Origin: Bradyrhizobium paxllaeri
GTDB lineage: Bacteria; Pseudomonadota; Alphaproteobacteria; Rhizobiales; Xanthobacteraceae
Direction: 5' to 3'
Length of the DNA: 64,000 nt
NCBI RefSeq assembly: GCF_001693515.2
Contig: NZ_CP042968.1
Location: 558,001 to 622,000 of the forward strand
Shown: one piece after another, positions 26,603-35,716 of the stretch
Position numbering within the stretch: the first letter of the stretch is position 1
Layout: the number at the start of each line of letters is the position of its first letter
Made by a program: the position numbers and the translations under genes
The notes under the pieces: generated by a model
The model's database searches: none
Told to the model about the DNA's origin: nothing
Seen by the model: the letters and a program-made list of their open reading frames with translations, nothing else

Positions 26603-28102
26603 ATGTTCCCGAAGCCCAAATCCGTGCTGGTTCCGAATACCTATGCCTTCGAATCCGGGCCGATGGTGAAGGCGACCGGCTTTCGCGAATATGACGCGCG
26701 CTGGCTGTTCGAGAAGGAAATCAACCTGATGGGCGTGCAGGCGCTGGGCATGGGGCTCGGCGCGCTGATCGCGGAACTCGGCGTCGCCAAGGAAATCGTC
26801 ACCGGCCATGATTTCCGCGGCTATTCGGCCTCGATCAAATACGCGCTGATATCAGGCCTGATGGCGGCCGGCTGCAAGGTGCATGATATCGGGCTTGCAG
26901 TAACGCCGATGGCCTATTTCGCGCAGTTCGATCTCGACGTGCCCTGCGTCGCGATGGTGACGGCCTCGCATAACGACAATGGCTGGACCGGCGTGAAGAT
27001 GGGCGCCAACCGTCCGCTCACCTTCGGCCCCGACGAGATGACGCGGCTGAAGGAAATCGTGCTCAATGCCGAGTTCAAGAACAAGGCCGGCGGCTCGTAT
27101 CAATTCCACGAGAATTTTCCGGCGCGCTACATCGCCGATCTCACCAGCCGTCCGAAGCTGAAGCGCAAGCTGAAGGTCGTGGCCGCCTGTGGCAACGGCA
27201 CTGCTGGTGCGTTCGCGCCGCAGGTGCTGGAAGCGATCGGCTGCGAGGTGATCCCGCTCGACACCGAGCTCGACCACACCTTTCCGAAATACAATCCGAA
27301 CCCTGAAGACATGGAGATGCTGCACGCGATCCGCGACGCCGTGCTCAAGCACAAGGCCGATGTCGGCCTCGGCTTCGACGGCGACGGAGACCGCTGCGGC
27401 GTGGTCGACAATACCGGCGAGGAAATCTTCGCCGACAAGGTCGGCGTGATGCTGGCGCGCGACATGTCGGCGATCCACAAGGATGCGCAGTTCGTCGTCG
27501 ACGTGAAATCGACCGGCTTGTTCGTGACCGATCCGGTGCTGCAAAAGCAGGGCGCAAAAACCGCCTACTGGAAGACCGGCCATTCCTACATGAAGCGCCG
27601 CACCAACGAGATGGGCGCGCTGGCGGGCTTCGAAAAATCCGGCCACTTCTTCTTCAACAAGCCGTTCGGCCGTGGCTATGACGACGGTCTCGTCTCCGCG
27701 ATCGCGATCTGCGAAATGCTCGATCGCGCGCCGGACAAGTCGATGGCCGACCTGAAGAATGCAATTCCGAAAACCTGGTCGTCGCCGACGATGTCGCCGC
27801 ATTGCGGTGACGAGGTGAAGTACGGTGTTGCCGATGCCGTGGTGAAACATTTCGAAGCGCTGCAAAAAAAGGGCGAGACGGTCGCCGGCCAGAAGATCCG
27901 CGATCTCGTCACCGTCAACGGCGTGCGCGTGACCGTCGAGGACGGAAGCTGGGGCCTGGTGCGCGCCTCATCCAACAAGCCGGAGCTGGTTGTCGTGGTC
28001 GAGAGCCCGGTCTCCGAACAGCGCATGCGCGACATGTTCGAGGCGATGGATTCGGTGCTGCGGACGCATCCGGAAGTCGGCGAATATAATCAGAAGATTT
28101 GA
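26603..28102 (+). CDS. Phosphomannomutase/phosphoglucomutase
   Basis: 499 residues in the four-domain alpha-D-phosphohexomutase fold. The phosphoserine is in VTASHNDNGWTGVKMG near residues 115-125. The metal-binding loop is GFDGDGDRCGVVD near residues 255-265. The sugar-recognition loop is ALAGFEKSGHFFF. The C-terminal phosphate loop lies in RASSNKPELVVVVE. It interconverts hexose-1- and -6-phosphates for nucleotide-sugar synthesis. In rhizobia, enzymes of this group (exoC/noeK-like) are needed for surface polysaccharides. Specificity for mannose or glucose cannot be fixed from sequence. Confidence 0.92.
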   Translation: MFPKPKSVLVPNTYAFESGPMVKATGFREYDARWLFEKEINLMGVQALGMGLGALIAELGVAKEIVTGHDFRGYSASIKYALISGLMAAGCKVHDIGLAVTPMAYFAQFDLDVPCVAMVTASHNDNGWTGVKMGANRPLTFGPDEMTRLKEIVLNAEFKNKAGGSYQFHENFPARYIADLTSRPKLKRKLKVVAACGNGTAGAFAPQVLEAIGCEVIPLDTELDHTFPKYNPNPEDMEMLHAIRDAVLKHKADVGLGFDGDGDRCGVVDNTGEEIFADKVGVMLARDMSAIHKDAQFVVDVKSTGLFVTDPVLQKQGAKTAYWKTGHSYMKRRTNEMGALAGFEKSGHFFFNKPFGRGYDDGLVSAIAICEMLDRAPDKSMADLKNAIPKTWSSPTMSPHCGDEVKYGVADAVVKHFEALQKKGETVAGQKIRDLVTVNGVRVTVEDGSWGLVRASSNKPELVVVVESPVSEQRMRDMFEAMDSVLRTHPEVGEYNQKI

Positions 28103-28521
28103 GTGAGTAGCGCGCACTCTGGCCACATCAATATTTGTCATCACTAGCGAATGCGGGTGACCCGGTACGCCGCGGCCTCTCGGTTCAATCGCCATAGGGA
28201 ATCAATTGAGTTGTGCCCGCGGTGCGATTGGAAGTATTTCTCGATTGAATGTGAGACTCTATCCCCTCAGTGCATTGGGTGATCCACGCTTCTTTGCAGC
28301 ATCAATCGCTAGGCCGCGGCCATCTCGTGGCCAAACACAGTTGCCAATGCTCGAGATTATCCCTCGATGGCTCTCCGGGTTCCGCTGTCGAACGAGCTTA
28401 CTAAACGATGCTTCCACTCTTCGACTGTTGCGCAATCGCGGTTGACCGAAGCCACAATTCGGTCACCCGTCTGGCCGAGATTTGCTGGTGAGCTTACGGG
28501 TTGTCGAGTTTGGAGGCTGCT
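28103..28521. other. Gene-free stretch upstream of the FkbM gene
   Basis: Contains a decayed half of the GTCATC...GGTGACCCGGTACGCCGCGGCCT repeat at about 28136-28190, lacking its partner arm. The remainder is visibly less GC-rich than neighbouring DNA and has no convincing gene; a 79-codon frame at 28206-28445 lacks coding character. It may be the edge of acquired DNA. Confidence 0.5.
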
Positions 28522-29403
28522 GTGATTGCGATGAAGACCGCCCGGTTCCTCGGGAAATATGCATCGAGCGATCCAATCAAGCTTGCCGATATCATACGAC
28601 GGCGCGCTATTGAGCAATTTTCGTCGGCGCCCTCGAGCATTGCGAGAACGCACTTCAGTGGTGTGCAATACGAGCTCGACATGTCTCTTCATCGCATGAT
28701 GAAGAAATACTTCTTTCATACCCACGAAATGTTCCTCGAGCGCATCTTCGATCGTTGCCTGGTCCCTGGCACGATCTTCGTCGACATTGGCGCGAACTGC
28801 GGCTACTGGTCAGCCAGAGCTGCATCGCTCGTCGGCCCGAGCGGCGAGGTGCATGCATTCGAGCCGGTGCCGCAATATTTCAGCATGGTCCGTCGGCTCG
28901 CCGAACTCAACCCCGATTATCGGATCATTGCCAACCAGATTGCCTGTGGCGCGCGAAGCGAAACACTCTCCATGGCGGTCGTTGGGCCGGGGCCGACGAA
29001 CTTCAACAATTACGATACCAACATTGGATCGAGCTCATTGGCTGCGGGCTTCCTTGATCACGCTCACGAGCTCACGGAGCAAATCGCCGTCCAGGTGATT
29101 CCCTTCGACGCTTATGTGCGTCATCACAATCTCGATCTCGATCGCATCGGTCTCGTCAAAATCGACGTCGAGGGGTTTGAATCGGCGGTGTTCGACGGTA
29201 TGCAGGACGTGCTCACAAAGGAGGGCCGCAAGGTGCCGATCCTGTGCGAAATCCTCACCGATCGCACCCGCGCCGAGCCGCTCGACGGCCGGGTAATTAT
29301 CGAACGCTTGGAATCTTGCGGCTATCGGTGCCTCGACGCCACCCATTTGCGGCCGATTAATCGAGATGCGCTCGGCTTCGAAGAAAATATCTTCTGCTGC
29401 TGA
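28522..29403 (+). CDS. FkbM-family methyltransferase
   Basis: 293 residues from a GTG at 28522, chosen because GGAGG (28512-28516) is five bases upstream; ATG at 28531 is the alternative. It is a SAM-dependent methyltransferase. Motif I is FVDIGANCGYWSARAA near residues 88-103, the acidic motif II is VHAFEPVPQYF, and the FkbM end motif is LVKIDVEGFESAVFDGM. Such enzymes usually methylate hydroxyls of sugars in LPS, nodulation factors or glycans. It is isolated, flanked by repeat fragments, and looks lower in GC than its surroundings. It may be a horizontally acquired single gene. Confidence 0.83.
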   Translation: MIAMKTARFLGKYASSDPIKLADIIRRRAIEQFSSAPSSIARTHFSGVQYELDMSLHRMMKKYFFHTHEMFLERIFDRCLVPGTIFVDIGANCGYWSARAASLVGPSGEVHAFEPVPQYFSMVRRLAELNPDYRIIANQIACGARSETLSMAVVGPGPTNFNNYDTNIGSSSLAAGFLDHAHELTEQIAVQVIPFDAYVRHHNLDLDRIGLVKIDVEGFESAVFDGMQDVLTKEGRKVPILCEILTDRTRAEPLDGRVIIERLESCGYRCLDATHLRPINRDALGFEENIFCC

Positions 29404-29525
29404 CGCTCGGGGAACAGCCCGCTCGCAGCGGCAAAGAGGCCGGGAATCAGGCCCGGGCTGAGCCGCGTGCCGGCGAAGGCGGATCGCGGGGGATGACAGT
29501 TGTGGTTAGGCGTGAAGCGCGCGCC

Positions 29526-30026
29526 TTACGCCGCCGGCACCGGCAGCGCGGTCACCGACTTGATCTTCTCCATCGCAAAGCGCGAGGTGACATTCTTCAG
29601 CGGTACGGCGCTGATCAGTTTCTTGTAGAACACGTCATAGCTCGCCATGTCGGCGACCACGACGCGCAGCATGTAATCGACGTCGCCGGCCATCCGGTAG
29701 AATTCCATCACCTCGGGCATGGCGCTGACAGCGCTGGCGAAGGTCTTCAGCCAGGCTTCCGAGTGGTCGGAGCTTTCGACCGAGACGAACACGGAAATGC
29801 CGAGCCCGATCTTGTTCTGGTCGACCAGCGCCACCCGGCGCAGGATCACGCCGTCGGCTTCCAGCCGCTGGATGCGCTTCCAGCACGGTGTCGATGACAG
29901 TCCGACCCGGTCGCCGATCTCGGCGACGGAAAGGGAGGCGTCCTCTTGCAGCACGGTGAGGATCTTGCGGTCGATGGCATCCAGGCGGCGGTTGCCTTCG
30001 TGGAGCTGAATGGCGACGTCGGTCAT
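29526..30026 (-). CDS. Lrp/AsnC-family transcriptional regulator
   Basis: 166 residues. The N-terminal winged helix (RLDAIDRKILTVLQEDASLSVAEIGDRVGLSSTPCWKRIQRLE) binds DNA. The C-terminal RAM domain (about 80-160, with AMPEVMEFYRMAGDVDYML) binds amino acids and forms the oligomer. It lies downstream of the PfkB kinase on the same strand with a 68-bp gap. The palindromic AT-rich CCTCATATATAGAAAAATCT stretch at 30059-30078 is a plausible own operator. Its closest functional class (Lrp, BkdR or PutR type) cannot be decided. Confidence 0.9.
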   Translation of the reverse strand: MTDVAIQLHEGNRRLDAIDRKILTVLQEDASLSVAEIGDRVGLSSTPCWKRIQRLEADGVILRRVALVDQNKIGLGISVFVSVESSDHSEAWLKTFASAVSAMPEVMEFYRMAGDVDYMLRVVVADMASYDVFYKKLISAVPLKNVTSRFAMEKIKSVTALPVPAA

Positions 30027-30094
30027 GAGAAAATTGTTCCATAGACAAGGTTTTGATACCTCATATATAGAAAAATCTTCTCATGCAAGCCTAA

Positions 30095-31072
30095 CTATTG
30101 GCCGCTCCTGGCCACGGCCGCACTTTGGCCATGGCTCAAAAGCTCTTCAACTTCAATACGTTGCGGCGCTGCGAAGGCGCCACCGAAGCGGGTGCATTTC
30201 AGCGCTGCGGCGGCGGACGCGAAGCGCAGCGCCTGCCGCAGGTCCTGCTTCTCTGTGATAGCCAGCGCAAACGCGCCGTGGAACACGTCGCCGGCGCCGA
30301 GGGTATCGACCGTGTGCACCGGGAAGGCCGGGGTCTCCTGGATACCGCCGTTCTCGTCGAGCCAGATCGTGCCCCGGGGCCCCCTTGTGCCGGCCAGGAA
30401 AGACGGGGTCAGCTTTGCGATTTTCTTCAGCGCCTGGGCGTCGTCGGAGACGTCGGCGGTCTCCTGCAGCGGCTCGCTGGAGAACACCAGATGTGTGGAG
30501 GCGTTCAACAGGCCCTCGCGCAGCGACATCGCGCGATCGACGTCGACGATCACGGGAATGCCGCGGCGGACGGCCTCGGCGCAAAGCTCGGTGCAAAATT
30601 CGGCGCAGCGGCTCTCGGTGAGAATGGCCGCGCAATCGTCCAGCAGCGTGTCGAAGTCGGGCAATTTCACGTGCCATAGTTTCGGATCGCGGAAGGTCAC
30701 GATGGTGCGCTCGCCGGACGGATCGATCATGACAGCCGAGATCGGCGTCACCAGATCAGGCATATGGATGAGATGCTTCGTCTCGATGCCCTCACGCGCC
30801 ATCTGATCGAAGATGAAGCGGCTCGATGCTTCGTTGGCATCGCCCATCGGTCCGCAGATCGAGGCGCGGCCGCCGAGCCGAACGATGCCGATCGCGCCAT
30901 TGAGCGCATTGCCGCCGCAGATTTCGTCGAATGCGGTGGCGTTCTCCTTGGAGCCGCGCCCGGGAACACCAGGCGTATGAAAGGTGAGATCGCGCACCGG
31001 CATGCCAATGCAGAGAATCCGCGGCGGGAGTTTGGGCGCCTTGTCTTGAAAGTTCATTCGGGAATCCGTCAT
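30095..31072 (-). CDS. PfkB-family sugar kinase
   Basis: 325 residues from MTDSRMNFQD, with GAGGGCGG upstream; MNF at 31057 is an alternative start. It is a ribokinase-fold kinase. The N-terminal CGGNALNGAIGIVRLGG is the family signature for substrate binding. The C-terminal DTLGAGDVFHGAFALAI carries the catalytic Asp and the anion hole. It phosphorylates a sugar or nucleoside with ATP. No pathway neighbour identifies the substrate; sulfofructose, ribose and others are all possible. Confidence 0.85.
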   Translation of the reverse strand: MTDSRMNFQDKAPKLPPRILCIGMPVRDLTFHTPGVPGRGSKENATAFDEICGGNALNGAIGIVRLGGRASICGPMGDANEASSRFIFDQMAREGIETKHLIHMPDLVTPISAVMIDPSGERTIVTFRDPKLWHVKLPDFDTLLDDCAAILTESRCAEFCTELCAEAVRRGIPVIVDVDRAMSLREGLLNASTHLVFSSEPLQETADVSDDAQALKKIAKLTPSFLAGTRGPRGTIWLDENGGIQETPAFPVHTVDTLGAGDVFHGAFALAITEKQDLRQALRFASAAAALKCTRFGGAFAAPQRIEVEELLSHGQSAAVARSGQ

Positions 31073-31137
31073 GTCAGTTCCGCCCTCTGCCGGAACCAAG
31101 GTCCCGAGTTAATCGACTGGCCCATGGACGGTTCCCG

Positions 31138-32088
31138 CTATGCGCGGGTTTCGTTTCCCCCATGCACCCAGCGGCCGATCAGATGGTGCGCGATCGCAAA
31201 CGGATGTGCGGCAAATAAGCCGTCAGGATGTTCGCGCCGGTGCATCAATGCGACCTCGTCGCGGCTGAACCAGCGCGCGTCCTCGAGCTCTACGCGATCC
31301 ACCACGATGTCCTCGTTGAGCGCGCGCGCCGAGCATCCGATCATCAGCGAGGACGGATAGGGCCATGGCTGCGTCATGTAATAGTTGACGTCGGTGCAGC
31401 GGATGCCGGATTCCTCGAAAATCTCGCGACAGACCGCGTCTTCGATGGTCTCGGCCGCTTCGACGAAGCCTGCCAGACACGACCACATCCCGGACATGAA
31501 CTGCTTCTGCCGGCCGAGCAGGCATCGATCGCCGTGCGTGACCAGCATGATCACAACCGGATCGGTGCGGGGGAAATGCTCGGCCTTGCAGCTCGGGCAC
31601 TCGCGCTTCCAGCCGCCTTCCTTCATTGCGGTGCGTGTACCGCAATTGGCGCAATAGCCGTGGCGCTGGTGCCAGGTCACCATCGATTTAGCCATCGCGA
31701 TGGCGGAGAGCTGTTCCAGCGGGACGGCGCCCTGCATCGCCATGCCGCGCAGCTCCGTCACGGCGACGTCGTCGCGTCCGATCAGTTTTTCAACGGCCGC
31801 GGCCGAAATGCCCATGCCGAAAATGGGCGCGTTGTCGCGCAGGCCCAGAAAGATCGTGCCGGGATTGGCGCCGAGCTTCACCGCCTCTTCGACGCCGAGC
31901 AGCACGCGCGGCCCATCCGCCTCCTGCCGCACCAGAAGCGAGTCGCGGTAGATCACATAGGCGCCGGCGTTGCGCTGGCTCTCCATCGCAAACAGTTTTT
32001 CGTCATTGCCGCGCAGATGCGCGGCGCGATCGAGGATATTGGTAACGAAAGCAGGCTTCCCGAGCGGATACTTGTCGAATGCGGACAT
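31138..32088 (-). CDS. nudC: NAD(+) diphosphatase NudC
   Basis: 316 residues from MSAFDKYPLGK. It cleaves NADH or NAD to NMN(H) and AMP, and family members also decap NAD-capped RNA. The zinc ribbon is CANCGTR...CPSCKAEHFPR near residues 145-170. The Nudix box, from GFVEAAETIEDAV to REIFEESGI, is complete. The NudC-specific TQPWPYPSSLMIG follows. Its start lies 4 bp after the HIT gene's end, so the two form a probable operon of nucleotide-cleaving enzymes. Confidence 0.95.
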   Translation of the reverse strand: MSAFDKYPLGKPAFVTNILDRAAHLRGNDEKLFAMESQRNAGAYVIYRDSLLVRQEADGPRVLLGVEEAVKLGANPGTIFLGLRDNAPIFGMGISAAAVEKLIGRDDVAVTELRGMAMQGAVPLEQLSAIAMAKSMVTWHQRHGYCANCGTRTAMKEGGWKRECPSCKAEHFPRTDPVVIMLVTHGDRCLLGRQKQFMSGMWSCLAGFVEAAETIEDAVCREIFEESGIRCTDVNYYMTQPWPYPSSLMIGCSARALNEDIVVDRVELEDARWFSRDEVALMHRREHPDGLFAAHPFAIAHHLIGRWVHGGNETRA

Positions 32089-32092
32089 CTGT

Positions 32093-32512
32093 TCAACCCA
32101 ACCAGATCTTGCGGCGAAGCGCGTTGATGAAATTCTGTACTTCCTCGGCGTCATGCGCCAGCGGCGGCATCACGCCCCAGACCGGGCGCGGCCAGGCCGC
32201 GTCGCTGGTGCGCCGCGCGATGACGTGGACATGCAGCTGCGGCACCAGATTGCCGAGGGCTGCGACATTGAGCTTGTCGCATTTGGTGACTTCTTTCAGC
32301 GCTCGCGACACCCGGGATATTTCGGTCATCAGCTGTGCCTGCGCGACGTCGTCGAGGTCGATGATTTCGACCGCGCTTGCCCTGCGCGGCACCAGCAGCA
32401 GCCACGGGTAATGCGCGTCCTTGATCACCAGCACCTTGCACAGCGGCAGGTCGCCGATGTCGATCGTGTCCTTTTTGAGCTGTGAGTGCAGCGTCCAGGC
32501 GTCTGAGGGCAT
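32093..32512 (-). CDS. HIT-family nucleotide hydrolase/transferase
   Basis: 139 residues from MPSDAWTLHSQ; the longer open frame begins inside a dispersed repeat. The histidine triad is LVPQLHVHVIAR, with the catalytic H-x-H-x-H spacing. HIT proteins cleave the alpha-phosphate of nucleotide derivatives such as AMP-lysine or ApnA. It is followed after 4 bp by nudC, which suggests translation-linked expression. Confidence 0.88.
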   Translation of the reverse strand: MPSDAWTLHSQLKKDTIDIGDLPLCKVLVIKDAHYPWLLLVPRRASAVEIIDLDDVAQAQLMTEISRVSRALKEVTKCDKLNVAALGNLVPQLHVHVIARRTSDAAWPRPVWGVMPPLAHDAEEVQNFINALRRKIWLG

Positions 32513-32523
32513 GCATATTTCCT

Positions 32524-32626
32524 CGTCATGGCCGGGCTTGTCCCGGCCATCCACGTTTTTTTGCGCGCCGCTGAGGAAGCAAGACGTGGATGGCCGGGTC
32601 AAGCCCGGTCACGCCCGGCCATGACG
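32524..32626. repeat. CGTCATGGCCGGGCTTGTCCCGG palindromic repeat, copy 3
   Basis: Arms CGTCATGGCCGGGCTTGTCC and, at the far end, AAGCCCGGTCACGCCCGGCC with ATGACG. The right arm carries an extra partial duplication (CGGTCACGCCCGGCC) compared with the other copies. It lies upstream of the HIT gene. Confidence 0.8.
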
Positions 32627-32700
32627 AAATGGGGGTGTTCCGGCGCATGGCACCCGTCAACCCCGCTTGCTTTCCGGCCCTTTTGGCCCCAAATAGGGAC

Positions 32701-32800
32701 CGGGAGATTGGCGGTGGACGAGCCACTCGCCAACCGGGTCAGGTCCGGAAGGAAGCAGCCCTAACGAGGTCCGGATCGGGTCGCTCGTCAGTCTCCTACC
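32701..32800 (+). ncRNA. ffs: Signal recognition particle 4.5S-type RNA
   Basis: The near-universal SRP domain IV core is present: GGTCAGGTCCGGAAGGAAGC followed by AGCC, at 32737-32760. The ends pair (GGGAGATTGGCGG... with ...GACGAG-like CTCGTCAGTCTCC) to form the long hairpin of about 100 nt. A T-run TGTTTTT follows at 32801-32807. Upstream TTGCTT and AAATAG, 18 bases apart, could be its promoter. The RNA pairs with Ffh to target membrane proteins. Location directly before dnaX is the usual alphaproteobacterial position. Ends are approximate. Confidence 0.93.
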
Positions 32801-32907
32801 TGTTTTTCGAGCGAATCGCGCAGGAAAGCGGCTAGTCCCCGCCATGCGCGCGGTTTCGCGCCTATCCGCAAGCCGGCCCCGAGAGACAATCAATTGCGGA
32901 TCGACCG

Positions 32908-34740
32908 ATGAGTGATGCTGGCGCTCCCCCCGATAAATCAGACGGCGCTGGCCAGGGCGGTTTCGCGCTCGGCGGCGGCGAGGCCGCCAAGCCCTACCGG
33001 GTGCTGGCGCGAAAATACCGTCCCTCCAGTTTTGACGACCTGATCGGCCAGGAGGCGATGGTCCGCACCGTTTCGAATGCGTTCGAAACCGGGCGTATTC
33101 CGCAAGCCTGGATCCTGACCGGCGTCCGCGGAGTCGGCAAAACCACGACGGCGCGGATTCTCGCCCGTGCGCTCAACTACGAAAAGCCCGATGGTTCGGT
33201 GAGGGGGCCGACTATCCACATGCCGGACCTCGGCGTGCATTGCCAGGCGATCATGGAAAGCCGGCATATGGACGTGCTGGAGATGGACGCGGCGTCCCAT
33301 ACCGGCGTCGACGACGTCCGCCAGATCAATGACAGCGTGCGCTATGCCCCGGCGAGCGCCCGCTACAAGGTCTACATCATCGACGAAGTCCACATGCTGT
33401 CGACGGCGGCCTTCAACGCCTTCCTGAAGACGCTGGAAGAGCCGCCCGAGCACGCCAAATTCGTGTTCGCGACCACCGAAATCCGCAAAGTCCCGGTCAC
33501 CGTGCTGTCGCGCTGCCAGCGTTTCGACCTGCGCAGGGTCGAAGCCGACGTGCTGATGGGGCACCTTTCCAACATTGCGACCAAGGAAGGCGTCGAGGTC
33601 GAGCCGGAGACGCTCGGCATTATCGCCCGCGCCGCGGAAGGCTCGGTGCGCGATTCGCTGTCCCTGTTCGACCAGGCGATTGCCCATGCGGCGGGCACCG
33701 TGCGCGCCGACGCGGTGCGGCAGATGCTGGGCCTTGCCGACCGCACCCGGGTGATCGACCTGTTCGAGCATCTGGCGCGCGGCGACATCGCCAGCGCCTT
33801 CGGTGAATTCCGTTCGCAATACGACGTCGGCGCCGATCCGGTCGTGGTGCTGTCGGACCTCGCCGAATTCGTCAATTTCGTCACCCGCGTGAAGATCGTG
33901 CCCGCCACCGCCGACAATGTCGCGTTCGGCGAGACCGAGCGCGTCCGCGCCCGGGAGTTTGCCGCAAAACTGTCGATGCGGGTGCTGTCGCGGATGTGGC
34001 AGATGCTGCTCAAGGGCATCACCGAGGTCCAGACCGCGACGCGGCCGGCGGCAGCGGCCGAAATGGTGCTGGTCCGCATCGCCTATGTCGCCGACCTGCC
34101 GACGCCGGACGAAGCGATCAAGATGCTCGACCAGAATGGCGGGGGAGCACAGATTGCCTCCGGCGGCGCGGCGTCTGCACGGGCCGCGCCCTCCGCGCCG
34201 GTATCTTCAATGTCAGCTCCGCCGATGCGGACGCCGGCCTCGCCCCGCTCGGGCGCGGAAGCCTCCGCTCGCCCGCAAATGGCACCGTCGGCGCAACCGG
34301 ACTCCGCGCCCGTGCTGCGGATCACGACCTTCCCGCAACTGGTGGCGCTTGCCGGCGAGAAGCGCGATATCCTGACCAAGACGGCGCTGGAGGCCGATAT
34401 GCGCCTGATCCGCTTCGAGGACGGGCGCCTGGAAGTGGCGCTGGAACGCGTCGCGGCGCGGGGGCTGGTCAACGACCTCTCCCGCAAGCTCGAACTATGG
34501 ACCGGGCGGCGCTGGACCGTGATCGTCTCCAACGAGGCCGGCCAGCCGACACTGCGCTCGCAAAATGAGCAGGCGAGGAACGAGCACGCCCGGGCCGCCG
34601 AGGCTGACCCGCGCGTCCAGGAGGTGCTGGCGCGATTTCCCGGCGCCAAGGTGATTGAAGTGCGCCGGCTTGCCGCCGAGCCGCCGGAATCCAATATTAT
34701 CGCTGACGACGTGAACGAGACTTCCGACGGCGACGACTGA
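32908..34740 (+). CDS. dnaX: DNA polymerase III subunit gamma/tau
   Basis: 610 residues. The clamp-loader ATPase has Walker A GVRGVGKTTTARILARALN near residues 70-88, Walker B YIIDEVHML with the following STAAFNAFLKTLEEPP, and sensor 1 FATTEIRKVPVTVLSRCQRFDLR. Domain III ends near 380. A proline/alanine/serine linker (about 415-475) precedes a tau-type C-terminal domain. The E. coli zinc module (four Cys) is reduced to one Cys (HCQAI), as in other Alphaproteobacteria. It heads an operon with ybaB and recR. Confidence 0.96.
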   Translation: MSDAGAPPDKSDGAGQGGFALGGGEAAKPYRVLARKYRPSSFDDLIGQEAMVRTVSNAFETGRIPQAWILTGVRGVGKTTTARILARALNYEKPDGSVRGPTIHMPDLGVHCQAIMESRHMDVLEMDAASHTGVDDVRQINDSVRYAPASARYKVYIIDEVHMLSTAAFNAFLKTLEEPPEHAKFVFATTEIRKVPVTVLSRCQRFDLRRVEADVLMGHLSNIATKEGVEVEPETLGIIARAAEGSVRDSLSLFDQAIAHAAGTVRADAVRQMLGLADRTRVIDLFEHLARGDIASAFGEFRSQYDVGADPVVVLSDLAEFVNFVTRVKIVPATADNVAFGETERVRAREFAAKLSMRVLSRMWQMLLKGITEVQTATRPAAAAEMVLVRIAYVADLPTPDEAIKMLDQNGGGAQIASGGAASARAAPSAPVSSMSAPPMRTPASPRSGAEASARPQMAPSAQPDSAPVLRITTFPQLVALAGEKRDILTKTALEADMRLIRFEDGRLEVALERVAARGLVNDLSRKLELWTGRRWTVIVSNEAGQPTLRSQNEQARNEHARAAEADPRVQEVLARFPGAKVIEVRRLAAEPPESNIIADDVNETSDGDD

Positions 34741-34765
34741 TCGGACTCTCGAGAGGACGGACGAA

Positions 34766-35086
34766 ATGGCTGATTTTCTCGGCATGATGAAGCAGGCCGC
34801 GCAACTGCAATCCAAGATGCAGGCGATGCAGGAAGAGCTCGGCAATCTCGAGGTCGAGGGCATCTCCGGCGGCGGACTGGTCGCCGTGCGCATGACCGCG
34901 AAGATGGAAGTGAAGGGCGTCAGGATCGATCCCTCGCTGATGAAGGCCGAGGAGCGCGAAGTGCTCGAGGACCTCCTGGTGACCGCGCATGGCGACGCGC
35001 GGCGCAAAGCGGAAACCGCGGCGATGGAAAAGATGCAGACACTGACCGGCGGCCTCGGCCTGCCGCCCGGACTCGGTCTGACCTGA
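34766..35086 (+). CDS. YbaB/EbfC-family nucleoid-associated protein
   Basis: 106 residues. It has the typical Met/Gln-rich N-terminal helix ([25 protein letters not shown]), a central beta sheet ([18 protein letters not shown]) and a C-terminal GGLGLPPG tail. Family members are dimers that bind DNA like tweezers. It is located between dnaX and recR with a 25-bp gap upstream and 1 bp to recR, the standard operon. Confidence 0.95.
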   Translation: MADFLGMMKQAAQLQSKMQAMQEELGNLEVEGISGGGLVAVRMTAKMEVKGVRIDPSLMKAEEREVLEDLLVTAHGDARRKAETAAMEKMQTLTGGLGLPPGLGLT

Positions 35087-35087
35087 A

Positions 35088-35693
35088 ATGGCCGCCAGCG
35101 TTGCCGGACCTGAAATCGAACGCCTGATCCAGCTCCTGGCGCGGCTGCCGGGGCTTGGCCCGCGCTCGGCGCGGCGCGCGGCGCTGCACCTGATCAAGAA
35201 GCGTGAAGCCCTGATGACGCCGCTCGCTGGCGCGTTGCAGGTCGCGATTGACCGGATCCAGGTCTGCAAGACCTGCGGCAATATCGACACGCAAAATCCC
35301 TGCACGGTATGCACCGATCCGCGGCGCGATCCTTCGACCATCGTCGTGGTCGCCGATGTCGCCGATCTCTGGGCGCTGGAACGGGCGAATGCGACCAACG
35401 GCCGCTACCACGTGCTCGGCGCCACATTGTCGCCGCTCGACGGTGTCGGCCCGCAGGATCTGACCATCGATGCGCTGGTAGCGCGTGCGCACGAATCACA
35501 AGTCAGCGAAATCGTTCTGGCGCTCAACGCAACGGTTGATGGCCAGACCACCGCGCACTACATCACCGATCTTCTTCAGGACGCCAACGTCAAGGTCACC
35601 CGGCTCGCGCATGGCGTGCCTGTCGGCGGCGAGCTTGATTATCTCGACGAAGGTACGCTATCGGCTGCCATGCGGCAGCGAACGCTGTTCTAA
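35088..35693 (+). CDS. recR: Recombination mediator RecR
   Basis: 201 residues. The N-terminal helix-hairpin-helix is [19 protein letters not shown]. The four-cysteine zinc finger [16 protein letters not shown] is near residues 57-72. The Toprim domain contains [12 protein letters not shown] and the conserved [14 protein letters not shown]. RecR works with RecO (and RecF) to load RecA on gapped DNA. It is the last clear member of the dnaX operon, with the next gene 23 bp downstream. Confidence 0.96.
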   Translation: MAASVAGPEIERLIQLLARLPGLGPRSARRAALHLIKKREALMTPLAGALQVAIDRIQVCKTCGNIDTQNPCTVCTDPRRDPSTIVVVADVADLWALERANATNGRYHVLGATLSPLDGVGPQDLTIDALVARAHESQVSEIVLALNATVDGQTTAHYITDLLQDANVKVTRLAHGVPVGGELDYLDEGTLSAAMRQRTLF

Positions 35694-35716
35694 CCCCACA
35701 GACGGAACTGATCGAT

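Noticed and set aside
28206..28445. 79-codon open frame before the FkbM gene
   Set aside because: No ribosome site, no coding-like composition, and it overlaps nothing conserved.
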